A stretch of DNA of 64,000 nt from Eriocheir sinensis. Lineage: Eukaryota > Arthropoda > Malacostraca > Decapoda > Varunidae. The stretch lies in the NCBI RefSeq assembly GCF_024679095.1, contig NC_066571.1, positions 3,163,283 to 3,227,282 of the forward strand. Direction: 5' to 3'. A model generated the notes under the pieces. It ran no database searches, was not told the DNA's origin, and worked only from the letters and a program-made list of their open reading frames with translations. How positions within the stretch are numbered: the first letter of the stretch is position 1; each line of letters starts with the position of its first letter. Both the position numbers and the translations under genes were made by a program. Shown piece by piece: positions 11,500 through 27,934 of the stretch.

Positions 11500-11745
11500 G
11501 AAGAAGAAGAAGAAGAAGAAGAAGAAGAAGAAGAAGAAGAAGAAGGAAAGAAAAGAAGAAGGAGAAAAAGAAGAAGAAGAAGAAGAAGAAGAAGAAGAAG
11601 AAGAAACAGAAAAAAAGAAGAAAAAGAAAAAAAGAAAAAGAAAGAAGAAGAAGGAACATTAAAAACAATAACAACAACAACAACAACAAATGCAACTTCA
11701 ATAATAACAACAACGACAACAATAATAATAACAATAGTAATAACA
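11500..11745. repeat. (GAA)n and (AAC)n tract
   Basis: GAA triplets with interruptions run from about 11,500 to 11,660, then AAC/AAT triplets to about 11,745. Confidence 0.95.
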
Positions 11746-11749
11746 ATAG

Positions 11750-12550
11750 GGGTGCTTCCTTTCCACTGTTCCTCCATCATACATTAATCCCACATTTTTC
11801 ATAAGTACAGAGGGGAGGATTATCAGCACACGCAGAGGAGAGAGGGAGAGACGGAGGGAGAGAGGGAGAGAAGAAGGGGAGGAGGGGAAGAAGAGGGCAG
11901 GACATAGAATCCGCTCCCCTACAATGGAATCAACGGCGGAATAATAGGTTCAGGGCAGAGGGGCAAACCTTTCTCGTGGGCCTCCGTCATTAGAGTCGGA
12001 TTCCGCACAACCTATCGCCGCTAATCCTGTTCAAGAGGACTCAGTATCGTTGCCTTAACCCGGACCCTGTTTGTGCGGCTTTGTTTTCCTCCTCTGGCTC
12101 TGGGTGGAGGGGCGGAGGAGAGGAGGAGAGAGAGAGAAGGTAAAAAGGAAGAAAATAGAGGGGAAGTAACAAGGTGAGAATGGCGGAGAGGGAAAGAGAA
12201 AAGGGATGAGAGAGGATATGGAGGAAAAAGAAGAACAAAAAGACAATGAGGAGAGAAGGAGAGAGAGAGAAGGTAAAGAGGAATAAAGGTAAAGGGGAGA
12301 GAAGGAAGGTTAGGAGGTAAAGATGAAGGAAAGTAGAGAAGAGATAACAAGGTGAGAGAAACAGAGAGAAAAAGAGAAGAGGAGAGAATGTGGAGAAAAA
12401 AGAAGAGAAATAGACAGAGGGATGGAGGAAAGGAGGGAAAGGGGAAGAAAGATAGAGGGGAGGAAACGAGGAGAGAGAATTAGAGAGGGAAAGAAAAAAG
12501 GGATAAAGGAGGGCGTGGAGGAAAAAAAAAAGAAAACAACAGCAGGACAT

Positions 12551-12586
<36 letters not shown>

Positions 12587-12804
12587 GATGAAAGAATAAA
12601 AAAAAAAAGGATGCGAAAGTACTATTGGATTCTCCTTGATTCGGACCGTGGTGTCGAGAGCCTTCCGGGAACCGTTGGAGAGTAATCAATGGGCGGTCAG
12701 AAGGCGGTGGGGGGGGGGGGGGTGATGGTGGAGGTGGTGGTGGTGGTGGTGAAGGGGTTGTGTGAGGGTAATGGAAGGGTGGTGCGGTGGAGTATATATG
12801 GGCC

Positions 12805-12839
<35 letters not shown>

Positions 12840-13700
12840 TCAGCATTGAACCTGCTCCTTCCTTGTCTCGTATCATTTATTTCTCTTACGAGGACTTGAG
12901 ATCGAATGGGCTTTGTTTTGGCGCTAGAAGGAAGCCATGAACTGAGGAGGAGGAGGAGATGGAGAGGGAGATGGACAAGGAAGAGAAACGGAAGAAGATC
13001 AAGGAGGAGGAAGAGATAGATATGAGGGAAGAAGAGGAGGAGGAGGCGGAGGACAGCATAAAGATGATAGTTAAGGATACGAGGATACGAATACATCTTA
13101 GTGGTAGTATCGAGGTTTAAACATTAATCTGAAGAGGAGGATGTCGAGGCGGAAGGAATGAGAAAATAGGAAGGAAATGAAAAATATCAGAGGAGATAAC
13201 TGTAGATTGGTGTGAGCTGTAGTATAGTTGAAGTAGCAGTGGTCGATGGAAAGGAAGCAGGAAGAGAAGATGGAAAAGAAGCAAGAGGAGTAAACAGAAT
13301 ATCAAAAGTTACTGTCAAGGATAAAGACTGGCATGAATAAGTACAGTGGTCGTAGGTAGTCAGTAGAGGAGGAGGAGGAGGAGGAGGAGGAAGAAGAGGA
13401 GGAGGAGGAGGAGGGAGGAGGAGGAGGAGGAGACAGAAGGGAGACAGGAAGAGAAGGAAAATATCACAATAGCTGACTGCATGGGATAAAGATTGGCATG
13501 AATATGTATGGCGATAGTAAGAGTGGACAGAAGAGAAGGAGGAGGGGGCAGCGGGTAAAGGGAGGCCTGGAAGGGAGGGCACATGAGGGCATAGGCCTGT
13601 GACGGGTGACCATGACGTGCCCACAAAACCGGGGATCCTGCGAGTGACGGCTGGGGTGAGGGGAGGGGAGAGGATGTCCACAGACTGACACCAACACCAC
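11750..13700. repeat. Low-complexity region with (GA)n, (GGT)n, (AC)n
   Basis: Mostly GGAGAGAG/GGAAGAAG words. It includes (GA)n at about 12,555-12,583, a G run at 12,709-12,722 followed by GGTGGT repeats, (AC)n at about 12,807-12,836, and (GGA)n at 13,370-13,432. A diverged direct repeat (AAAGACTGGCATGAATA at 13,323 and AAAGATTGGCATGAATA at 13,488) brackets the last tract. No gene is seen. Confidence 0.75.
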
Positions 13701-14318
13701 CATGTCCACCACCACCGTCAGCCTGTCACCATCACACGGGGGCATGCACGACCGGGAAGACTTGTGACAAAGCATGAGGTAGTGTCCAATGCGAGAACTG
13801 AACTTCGTGGAAACAATGAGAAGTAAGGTATTACAGTATTGTGGTTGAGAAGGAATATGAAGTGACTGAAAAAACGTTGAGTGTTGAACTTTGTGATAAC
13901 AATGAGGAGGAGAAGGAGGAGGAGGAAAATATAGTGGTTGAAAAGAAGGAGAAGTAGTCACAGATAAATCGTTGAAAAAATAACTTCTCAGATGACTTAT
14001 TAAATCACTACAAGACTTGAGTGTTGTAGAGGATAGCAAACAGTGTATTATTATCTTCCCTATGGTTGCCTTATAAGGAGATTGGAAGGAAGTGTATATA
14101 AAGAAAATAGGAAGTGAATGAATGAAACGGAAAGGAAGTTCACACATTTTTGATACACTTATTCATCGCTTTAATTTTATTCCCTCTGGTCCAGCCATTA
14201 TCTCAAAGAAGTATAATGCAGACCCTAGTGCAATTTTCTGCATCAAATCACAAGTTGATGGATGTGATTTTCTGTTTTAATTAACGTCATGTGCAGCAAT
14301 TGTGAAGTTCTAGAACCT
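13700..14318. other. Unique AT-rich sequence, no gene recognised
   Basis: No splice-bounded conserved coding sequence was found. I looked for the missing upstream Wnt exons on the plus strand (the Cys-rich N-terminal block ending in a Trp-Asn-Cys motif) and did not find them here. Confidence 0.4.
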
Positions 14319-14452
14319 TTTTTCCTTTTTTTTTTTTTTTTACGTTCCGCCTATGGGGCCTGTAGTCTTTCTTAGTGGGGTCTGATGGTCGGCCCCAGAC
14401 CCCAGCCCGTTGTGGCGCAGGCAAGTGTTTATAGAGGCGCCATCTTGTAATT
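14319..14452 (-). mobile_element. tRNA-derived SINE, truncated 3' part
   Basis: Contains the A-tail end of the SINE family (T run at 14,324-14,341 on plus), then GGGCCTGTAGTCTTTCTTAG and CCCGTTGTGGCGCAGGCAAG, as at 6,460-6,530. The tRNA-like head is missing, as expected for 5' truncation. Confidence 0.85.
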
Positions 14453-14840
14453 TTGTTAGAAGATTGTTATTTGTGTATGTGTATATCATGATATTTTACT
14501 TCACCATTTTTTTGTCGTTACATTCCCCTCCCTGTCTCGGCATCAAATCTTAATACATAAATGTTTCATCACAATTTTCACCAAATATCACTTTCTCTCC
14601 TGGCTGATTCTAACGCTTTATACACAAATGTTGATGTATGTATATCAAAATCATGTAGTTTTATTTTTATTTTTTATTTAGGAACTCTGTCCATCATTAT
14701 TATTTACTACTTTCATGCGCTTGTAGTTCACATATTATTTTCATCACCGCTTTCCTCCATATGCATCATCATCTTTCTCCGTAACCCTGCCCTGACACTT
14801 AAGTTCTCGCAGTGTCCTAACCTCACTCGTCTTTCCGCAG

Positions 14841-20164
<5,324 letters not shown>

Positions 20165-21100
20165 CTGAGAGGCGCAGGTGACATGAGCAGTGGGGAGCAC
20201 ATGCCTCGTTCACCTGACAGAGGAAGAGTTGTGACCCGGGATCGATTCTTGGGCCGTCTGGGCGCTGCGGAAGCAAACACGAGGAGGTGGACCGTACAAG
20301 ACTTATAGTGAACGAGTATCATGTTGAGCAACAACCGACTCGGTGCCCAGACGCAAGAACGCTGAGCGAGATGCTCCAGCTGAGCCAATCACTGCAAAAA
20401 TGATGCACATAAATTTACAGCTGTTTAGTCAGTCGTAGTGGTAAACTAACAGCATGATAGTTTAGTGCTTTAGTGGTGATGATCAGGTAGACTCTGTGGA
20501 AGCTAAGCCAAGGCAGCCGCTAGTGTTGAAATCCGTCGCCCCAGTGTCTGGAAGTCCAGTGTATTCATTACTATAATGAAATTGCCCTGTGTGTCGAGGC
20601 AGCTCCTCTCTGCCCTTGGCCCCCACACCGGGTCGCGGCAGCCCAGTGTCGCCTCGTAACCCCAAACCACCTTACTCTTGGACATCTCACAGGATCGCCG
20701 CTCTTTAAAACAGAAGCAGTGGTACTTATCGCTGCTTGTTCCGCCCGCAAGGCAGCCAGTGGCGAGGAGTGCCGCCAACAGACACCTCGCGCCGCCAGGA
20801 AGGCCGCGCAGCCCTGGGGAGGAACAGAAGGAGCCGCTGCCTCATACAGCCACGCAGGACTGCCGGTGACAAGGTATTACCAGAGGCAGCTAGACGGCGC
20901 CCACCAGCAGGCTCTGGCTGCCTCCACAACCACCACCACCACAACCACCACCACTATCACCACCATCACCACCACCAGACACCCAGAACAAGCCACCCAG
21001 CAGCTGCTTCCTCCTGAAGGGGACAACTCTCTTTAGTCGTCCGAGTAATGGATCAAAATATTTTGTGTGAAATATATTGCAATAAACTTTATGTCAGATA
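20165..21100 (+). other. Probable Wnt16 3'UTR with poly(A) signal
   Basis: Non-coding downstream sequence with CCACCA repeats at 20,930-20,975. A canonical AATAAA at 21,081-21,086 is followed by T/GT-rich sequence. The end point is inferred. Confidence 0.5.
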
Positions 21101-21683
21101 TTTACATACCATTAGCTATGATTGGACTTACCATTACCTCATATTTATGGTGTCGTGTGTACAGTGGTCCCTCCCAGTGGTAGTTTCATAAACTATGCTG
21201 TGTTTGTATATAACGAAGAATATTTTGCTTTTTAATGCCCTTCACAATTATCTCTGAGTTCATGGCTGAGATTAGGACATTCTTGTTCCACCATAACGGA
21301 AGACCCGTGCGGTAGGTGTGTGGTGGCTGCCCCCCCCCCCCCTGGCCCTGACCCCTGCTCCACCTGGGGAGGCTCAGGGGTGTGGCGGGGCTGCAACAGT
21401 CACAACACCTGGTCGGCACGTGCTTAGCCAGAGTCTAAACAAAATATATATATACATAACTAACTCTGAGTTGGTGTGTTAGGCTGCGGCGGGCGGCAGC
21501 GGCGTGGGGAGGGAGAAGCAGCGGGGGGGGGGAGGGGAGGCAAGGCTGGTTGGGAAGTCATGTCCTGCCCTCGTGTCTCTGGATCCCCAACATTGCATCC
21601 TTTACTCCATTTGGTTCACTTGTACAATGACATTATAATATATGCTATTTTTATCATTTCTCCTGTAAAATATGTGCACAATG

Positions 21684-21734
<51 letters not shown>

Positions 21735-21900
21735 CACCAATCAGTCTGCCTCTTCCCCTCCGTGCGCAATGTCCCGAGCCGCCGCCGCTGTGCCCGCCAG
21801 TCCTGTGAGGGAGTCAACACCAGCTCCATGTGACCCCTGACCCTGTGTCCCTCTTCCAATTGTTCACCCACTCGCTCCTCTGCAGCCAATTGGATCAGAA
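21101..21900. other. Spacer with (GA)n; no gene recognised
   Basis: Contains a C run at about 21,331-21,342, a G-rich block at 21,520-21,540 and (GA)n at 21,686-21,731. No conserved coding sequence is seen. Confidence 0.5.
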
Positions 21901-21914
21901 GGTTTGGGCCTCAA

Positions 21915-22640
21915 CGTCTAAGCTTCTCCATTTACAAAGTGCTACCGTTCTCAGGGTCCCCACATGTTCCCGTCTTGATATTGGTACCGTTTTGAAGGTT
22001 TAGTGACACTCGACGATACATGAAGCTTCAGTCCCAGCCACATGTTTCCTTCGTTATATTGGTACTGAGGCCCTTATTATCAAACGTATCGGTCTCCCAT
22101 TACGACTATTCCTCAAGGCCATAGAAAATTAATCGGATTTTCAAGGGTGATTTTCCCTTTCAAGATGAATGAGCCGTGTAAAACTATCACTGAGATCACA
22201 AAACAGTCCATGAAAAGCCCACCAGCTTCTACGAGAGGCTTTCGATCCAAGCAGGCGAACTGAGGCGTCGATACGTTTAGAAACACGGGCTTGAGTGTTT
22301 GATGTTTGGGTGGCATGGATTGTATTAAATGAGGCCTCGATTAAATTAGTCGAAAGGTTGTTTGATGGCACTGAGTTTTAATGTTTGTGATTCGAACTCT
22401 AAATGAAGCTTCAGTTCCATACAACTTTTTTTTTCCAACATTAATATTCGTACTGAATTTTCAACGTTTTGGTGAAATGAACTGCAAATGAAGCTTCCGT
22501 TCTAAAAGATAAAAGTGACTTGTTTTCTATGTTCCCACCACTAAGACTAGCACTTGCTTTCGAGGCTTTGGTAAAATGAAGCTTCATTTCCATTTGTTGC
22601 AAGGTTGTCTGCTTTTCATTTCGTCACAGTGAGTGTCGCT
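21915..22640 (+). repeat. Degenerate tandem with TGAAGCTTC motif, interrupted by family X
   Basis: The motif (A)AATGAAGCTTC(A/C)(G/T)T recurs at 22,021, 22,404, 22,489 and 22,577. The last intervals are 85-88 bp and flanks are similar (TTGGTACTG, TTTTGGTGAAATGA). The longer 383-bp interval contains a diverged family X copy. Confidence 0.5.
22105..22285 (+). repeat. Interspersed repeat family X, copy d (diverged)
   Basis: Retains the order of family X blocks (ATCGGATTTTCA, GTAAAACTATCAC, GATCACAAAAC) at lower similarity than the other four copies. Confidence 0.45.
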
Positions 22641-24307
22641 GAGCTAACAAAAGATCACGTTATAATTGTATTTCTTCCCTTGTGTTTGTAATATAACACG
22701 TACAAACCATATTAGATGCCAAAACTATACCAGTTATGTTATATATTTGCCTTACTGGCTTCGACTTCGTGTTCATACTGTTTAAGCTGTGGTGAACATC
22801 CTTCTGTCCTTTACGAAGATTTCACTGAGTCACTTCACGTCTTGGTCACTTCCCTCACTCATGCGTCGAGGATGCTGATGTTCACTCCAGGACTCCCCTG
22901 TAAATACCTGTATCATACAAGGCACTAAAGCAGAGATGTAGAAACTCATACATGTATTGACTAGTGTAGGTCACGCTGTCTTAGGGTCTGAACACTAGTT
23001 AAAAGCTTTCCATGTGTCTGTGAAGGGAGAGAGAGAGAGAGAGAGAGAGAGGAGTAGATGTGAGTGAAGACAAAATGAGAGTATTGTAGAGTTGTCGGTT
23101 GTAACAAGGATGAAATCAATTACACTTAAGAGAATACTTTAATCTTCGAGTAGGTGTAAGCCTTGTACTGTCGAACTCTGGTTAGCATTAGCATTAAAAC
23201 ATAGCTCGTTACTGCTGATTGTAGTTCTCTTAAGCTCTACCTAATGTCGGTGGACTTCAGATGCATATGTACAGTGGTAACACAATAAATATCCAACATG
23301 ACTCCATTGCAGCGAAGTGGCTAATACGTCTGTGGGTTGTTCACAAGAGTGGCTTGAAGGTGTTCAGTGTGTTGCGTCTCGGTACAGTCCCTCCACCGGC
23401 TGCCTCGGGAACGGCTCCTAACGAAGGGGTGTAGGACATGATCCCCATTCTGTACGCACCATTCCAGTTGCTTCGCATATCAGGAGGAAAAAATAACTGT
23501 GGAAAAGATTTGAGCAAAGATATAACAATAAACATATAATAACATACAACAAATATATTGAGAGTTTTATACTTCAGGTCTGTCTAGCTTTGTTCATGAT
23601 ATGGTTGTAAGTTGAATATTGCGAACAGCCTGGCGTGCATACCCCTGCCGCGGAGCCCGTTGGCCGAGGCTGTAAAAGTGTCACCCGAGAACGACAATAA
23701 ACAAACATGTCCCGAGATAAAGAAGAGCCTCCTGACACGTTAAGAAGGCCATTAACTCTTGTTCCATAATTCCAAAGCTTCAGTTAGTTTGGTGTTGACA
23801 ATAACCATGCGTAAAAAGCTCGGTAAAGGTTCAGGAAAACTGCACCTCAGACCTCACAAATGGTTCGTGAGACTGGCTGACTATCTAGTTTGGGTTACAT
23901 TAAATTTTGGTCGGAGTTGGTTACTTAGTTTCAGACGGCATGAGCTCAGTGTGGCATGGGTAACGATGTGGCACAGATACCTATTATAATACAAGAAGTA
24001 AATACTAGCAAAGGAGAACTAAATGCTGCGCGGAACCTTTGTGAGATCGGAGGTGTAGCTATACTGAACCTGTACCCAAAGCTCTCCACCAGCGCGCACG
24101 ATCACGTCTGGAAGTACTATAGTTATTCTCGCGCACACCTGACGTCCCCGTGCTGCAGGTGTGTGTGTGACGCTGGTGGTGTGTGGCGTCGACTCATCTC
24201 TTACCGAGCTCTTCCACAAACACCCAGACAGACTCTGATTCACACTCGGAACACGATGTCAAAACACGTTGGCGAGGAAATGTACTCCAGTTGTCCTGCG
24301 TCGATAT
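22640..24307. other. Unique sequence, no gene recognised
   Basis: A short (GA)n lies at about 23,028-23,051. Small open frames (for example 22,716-22,928 plus and 23,341-23,535 minus) show no family motif and no convincing splice context. Confidence 0.45.
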
Positions 24308-24525
24308 TGTCAGACGCTTCCGCCTCTCACATCCACTATTTCCAAAGGCCAAAAAGAAGATCAGTCGGGTTCTAATGAGTGTTTCTTTTAGGTTCATGGT
24401 ACAGAAGAAGGGTCAAACTATCACCAGGGTCATAAAACTACCCCTGGAAATGCCCTAAACTCCTATGAAAGTCTTGGCAAATATGTGTGCTTGGGCGCCG
24501 ATATGTTTAAAAATATGGCCCTTGT
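24308..24525 (+). repeat. Interspersed repeat family X, copy e (best preserved)
   Basis: Begins at CAGACGCTTCCGCCTCTCA and carries all shared blocks, ending near GATATGTTTAAAAATATGGC. It is closest to the inverted copy at 2,185-2,375. Confidence 0.8.
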
Positions 24526-25263
24526 AACCTTCCCTGTGCTGAGCCGCTGATGCTGTGTTATGGCGCCCAAGCTCTCCAGTGTACGGCTCATGCTCTCTGG
24601 ACCTGCACCGTGAATCAGAGTCATATGCTAAACGGGCTGAATTCTTGAGTAGATGCTATGTTTTGTGTATTTTTCTTTTCCTACACTTTACGTCGCTCCT
24701 TCCTTACCAACCTCCCCTCCTCTTTCACTCTTGCAGTCCCATATATTGTCTCCTCTTTCAACTATTTTTTTCACATACTTCTTTGTTGATTTGGTATGTT
24801 TTTTTTCTCTTTTTCTACACCTTCCGTCACTCGTTTCTTCCTTCCTTACCAACCTTCCCTCCCTTTTTCACTCTTCCACTAACCTGCCTCTATTTGCCCA
24901 CATTATCTCCTCTTACAACTATTTTTTGCATGCTTCATTGTTATATTTGTTTCCTTCACTCATCTCGTTCCTCCTTCTTCGCTTGCTAACATTCATTCCC
25001 TCCTCATTTCTCTGCTTCTCTTCCTTTTCATTTGGTTCTTTGTTTTTACGTATCACTCCCACTATGTCAAGGGATATAATTATTATGAAAAGGGTTGTTT
25101 CATTACTTCACATGAGTCACTGGTTTGCCTTTTAATGCAGTCGATCTGTAGGTTCCCAGGCAACTTGAGTTCTTTGAGATATTTTGCTCTTCATCGGTTA
25201 CGTTGAAACAGTCTAGGCTACATTTTTTTTTTTTTTGTACGAGAGAAACTTTAATGTTGGAAA

Positions 25264-25266
<3 letters not shown>
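24526..25266. other. Pyrimidine-rich spacer, no gene recognised
   Basis: CTTCCTT/TTTCACTC words predominate from 24,660 to 25,050. Two related halves (CACTTTACGTC...CTTACCAACCTCCC and CACCTTCCGTC...CTTACCAACCTTCC, about 130 bp apart) indicate an old tandem duplication. Confidence 0.5.

Positions 25267-25359
<93 letters not shown>
25267..25359. repeat. (CT)n microsatellite
   Basis: Ninety-three bases of pure CT. Confidence 0.97.
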
Positions 25360-25360
<1 letters not shown>

Positions 25361-27427
25361 GGCGTCTGTGTCGTCCGTCTCTTCCTTTGGAGTGACTACC
25401 AGTAAACTTCTTCATTTCCCAAGATTTTATCAATATTTTTTATAGACTTGTTAGGAAGGACGCCCGCCCTGACCTAGATCAACGGAGATTTGTATTGTGG
25501 CAATAAACTAGCCCGAATAGTGTGTTTGTTTTACGCTCCCTCTGCCTGCCTGCCTTCCCGCCTCTCGCCTCCTGATTCCTTCATGGAGGCGTTGCCGTAT
25601 TATTGCCTTTTGGTGTTGGTCACGAAAATCTAACAAATAAAAAAAGTGGCGCTCTTTGTTTTGATGCTCGAAAGTCACGAAAACCTAATTGAAAAAAAAG
25701 GCGCACTTTTAAGCTTCATCAGATGTTTTTTTTTCCCATGGCCCTCTTTAATTTGCAGTCTTATTGTAAAGCAAAAAATAAGATAACGCGTAAATCAGTG
25801 AAGCAAAGCACTGATTCGAGCTTCCACTAAAAATATTGTGGCTGTCCTCCGCCCCACAGGGTTTGCAAAGGCGTCACTGCTCAGCACAGAGGCAGCCTTG
25901 TCTGGGGCGGCTCACTGTGTCTCCCTAAGATGCCAAAGTGTCCCGAGCACTCGTGATTCCGTGCCTCAAAGTTCATAAACCTCTTAAAGAACTGACCTAT
26001 GCCCGGGGATGTGGTCTGCTGGTATACCGCTGAACTATAGTAACTCAAGGATGAAAACCGGAGGCCTTTTAACCTGGGACACAAACTTGTAACTTGGTTC
26101 AGGAAGATAAAAGTTGTTGGGTCTCCTCCTTGAACGAATTGGGTATCTCTCTACCGCCCGTCTGGGGGGTTGCGCGGCATGCTCCGCCTTCCTCCATTGG
26201 AGTATATCCCCAACAACAACAACAACAACAAAAAAAAAAAAAAATCATGGGGACAATGAGAATGTATATATAGCTGATGCCGTACTGAAGAAATCATTAC
26301 TGACCCATGGGATGATCCTTTGTGCATACAACAGCGAAGAATTTTCATTTTTTTTAACATCAGACGATTTACTTTATGCTGCGAAAAGCATTTCAAGTTT
26401 CCCCAACGCCTGCCACGCACCCCTCCAGATGTCAAGTCCATTGACCTTGTCCGGACTCGCTAACGCGTGGCTGGCGTCTGATTTATTTCATCCCAGTGTA
26501 ATATGGCACATGACAGTCTATACCTTCTTTTTGTTACTAACTATTTTTTTTAAGAAGACGGTGATGGAGTAACCCTTGGTGGTGAAGAAAGGGGGAGCCA
26601 GAGCCAGCCACGGCCTTCCTGCCCAGCGAGGCCACAGCCCGCCGCCACACCCGGACCAGCGTCCCTTGATTATCGTACTCAGCACTTTGTATTTTCCGGT
26701 TTCTAGCCCCGTAACTTTGGCAGAAAAACATAATTAAAGATTTTAACTCTAACTTTAACGAATGTCGTTATTTGTAGGGGTGCAACAGTTTTTGGAGCGA
26801 CACTGAGACATGAAATGCTCTAAGTTCGACAATCTGGTGAAACTGCCCGGCCAGTGTTGCCAGATAAAGAACATGTCCCTAAATATAGGGATTTTAGACT
26901 GATTTTCAAGGCGTAGGGACGCAAGGACTCCCATGGGAAATTCTATAAGTGTAAGGACTTTGATCATTTATTAATACTCATCATATTTTTGTGTAAAAAA
27001 ACATGCATGCAAATACTGAAATTTTTCGATTTCTTTGATGAATATATGACAGAACTGGCCGGACTAGCCTTGGAATGGCGTGGCCGTGTAGACGTGGCCG
27101 TAATAAATATTACTCAGGGCAGCCCAGCAGCTGAGAGCGAGGTGTCTGTTATGCACAAAATGAAGAAGGCAGTGCCAAACACATCTACAAAAAAAAAAAA
27201 AAAAAAAAAGAGACGTGACATCTCGAAAGACGAGAAATCTCCGCTGGGAAAGCAGCGTTTAATTTCAGACCTTAATGGCTGCAAGTAACGTGTAGTGTTT
27301 ATCCATGACAACACCGGTCTCAGAAAATCTTACTTGTCTTCGTGTAATTAGAAAATATTGTAGAATATGGGGGTTGCAATTTTTTTTTTACTATTGTGAA
27401 ACATTTAGTTGAATGCTTAACTCAGGA

Positions 27428-27430
<3 letters not shown>
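25360..27430. other. Unique sequence with short A-rich insert tails; no gene recognised
   Basis: An (AAC)n plus poly-A tail at 26,213-26,243 ends a roughly 130-bp segment that may be a small retroposon of unknown family. A pure A run of about 21 bases lies near 27,189-27,209. The frame at 26,114-26,572 has no recognisable domain. Confidence 0.4.
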
Positions 27431-27469
<39 letters not shown>

Positions 27470-27474
27470 ATATA

Positions 27475-27527
<53 letters not shown>

Positions 27528-27552
27528 TGTGTGTGTGTGTCTGTGTGTGTGT
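27431..27552. repeat. (TA)n followed by (GT)n, upstream of the GPx gene
   Basis: About 94 bp of TA with TATCTA/TATTTA interruptions passes directly into GT repeats. It ends about 250 bp 5' of the GPx start codon. Confidence 0.95.
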
Positions 27553-27802
27553 CATATGCTACTTCTGTTATACAGTCGATCGTTACTTTGCCATATATGT
27601 CACGTACTTTTTCAATATTAATCACTCCCTAAAATAAAGTCTGCACTTATTATTAAAAAGATGGAGTGACACGTAGGGAGCTTTCGTGACATCAGGTTGG
27701 CAACACTGCAGGGCCCGGCCCGCTAACATAAACATTGGCACTCGGCGACCACTGCCCCGCCACTGCCTAACTAGCCCCATAAAACACCCCGCCACTGACA
27801 GC

Positions 27803-27934
27803 ATGGGCCGCCCCGCCCGCCTCGCCCTCCTGGCAGCCCTCTGTGTGTCTACGTGCAGCGGCGAGGACTTCTACAGCCTCACCGTGAAGGACCACCAGGG
27901 GCAGGACGTGGCCCTAGAGTCCTACCGAGGCAAG
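27803..27934 (+). CDS. GPx7/8-like: GPx exon 1 (signal peptide)
   Basis: Start context GACAGCATGG; donor AAG|GTGAGC, phase 0. Encodes the signal peptide and the first strand FYSLTVKDHQGQDV...ESYRGK. Confidence 0.9.

Noticed and set aside
20719..21036. 105-codon frame in the Wnt16 3'UTR
   Set aside because: Low-complexity Ala/Arg then poly-Thr from CCACCA repeats, with no domain.
27686..27802. N-terminal extension of GPx from an upstream in-frame Met
   Set aside because: It would place 39 hydrophilic residues before a standard signal peptide; the Met at 27,803 fits the family.
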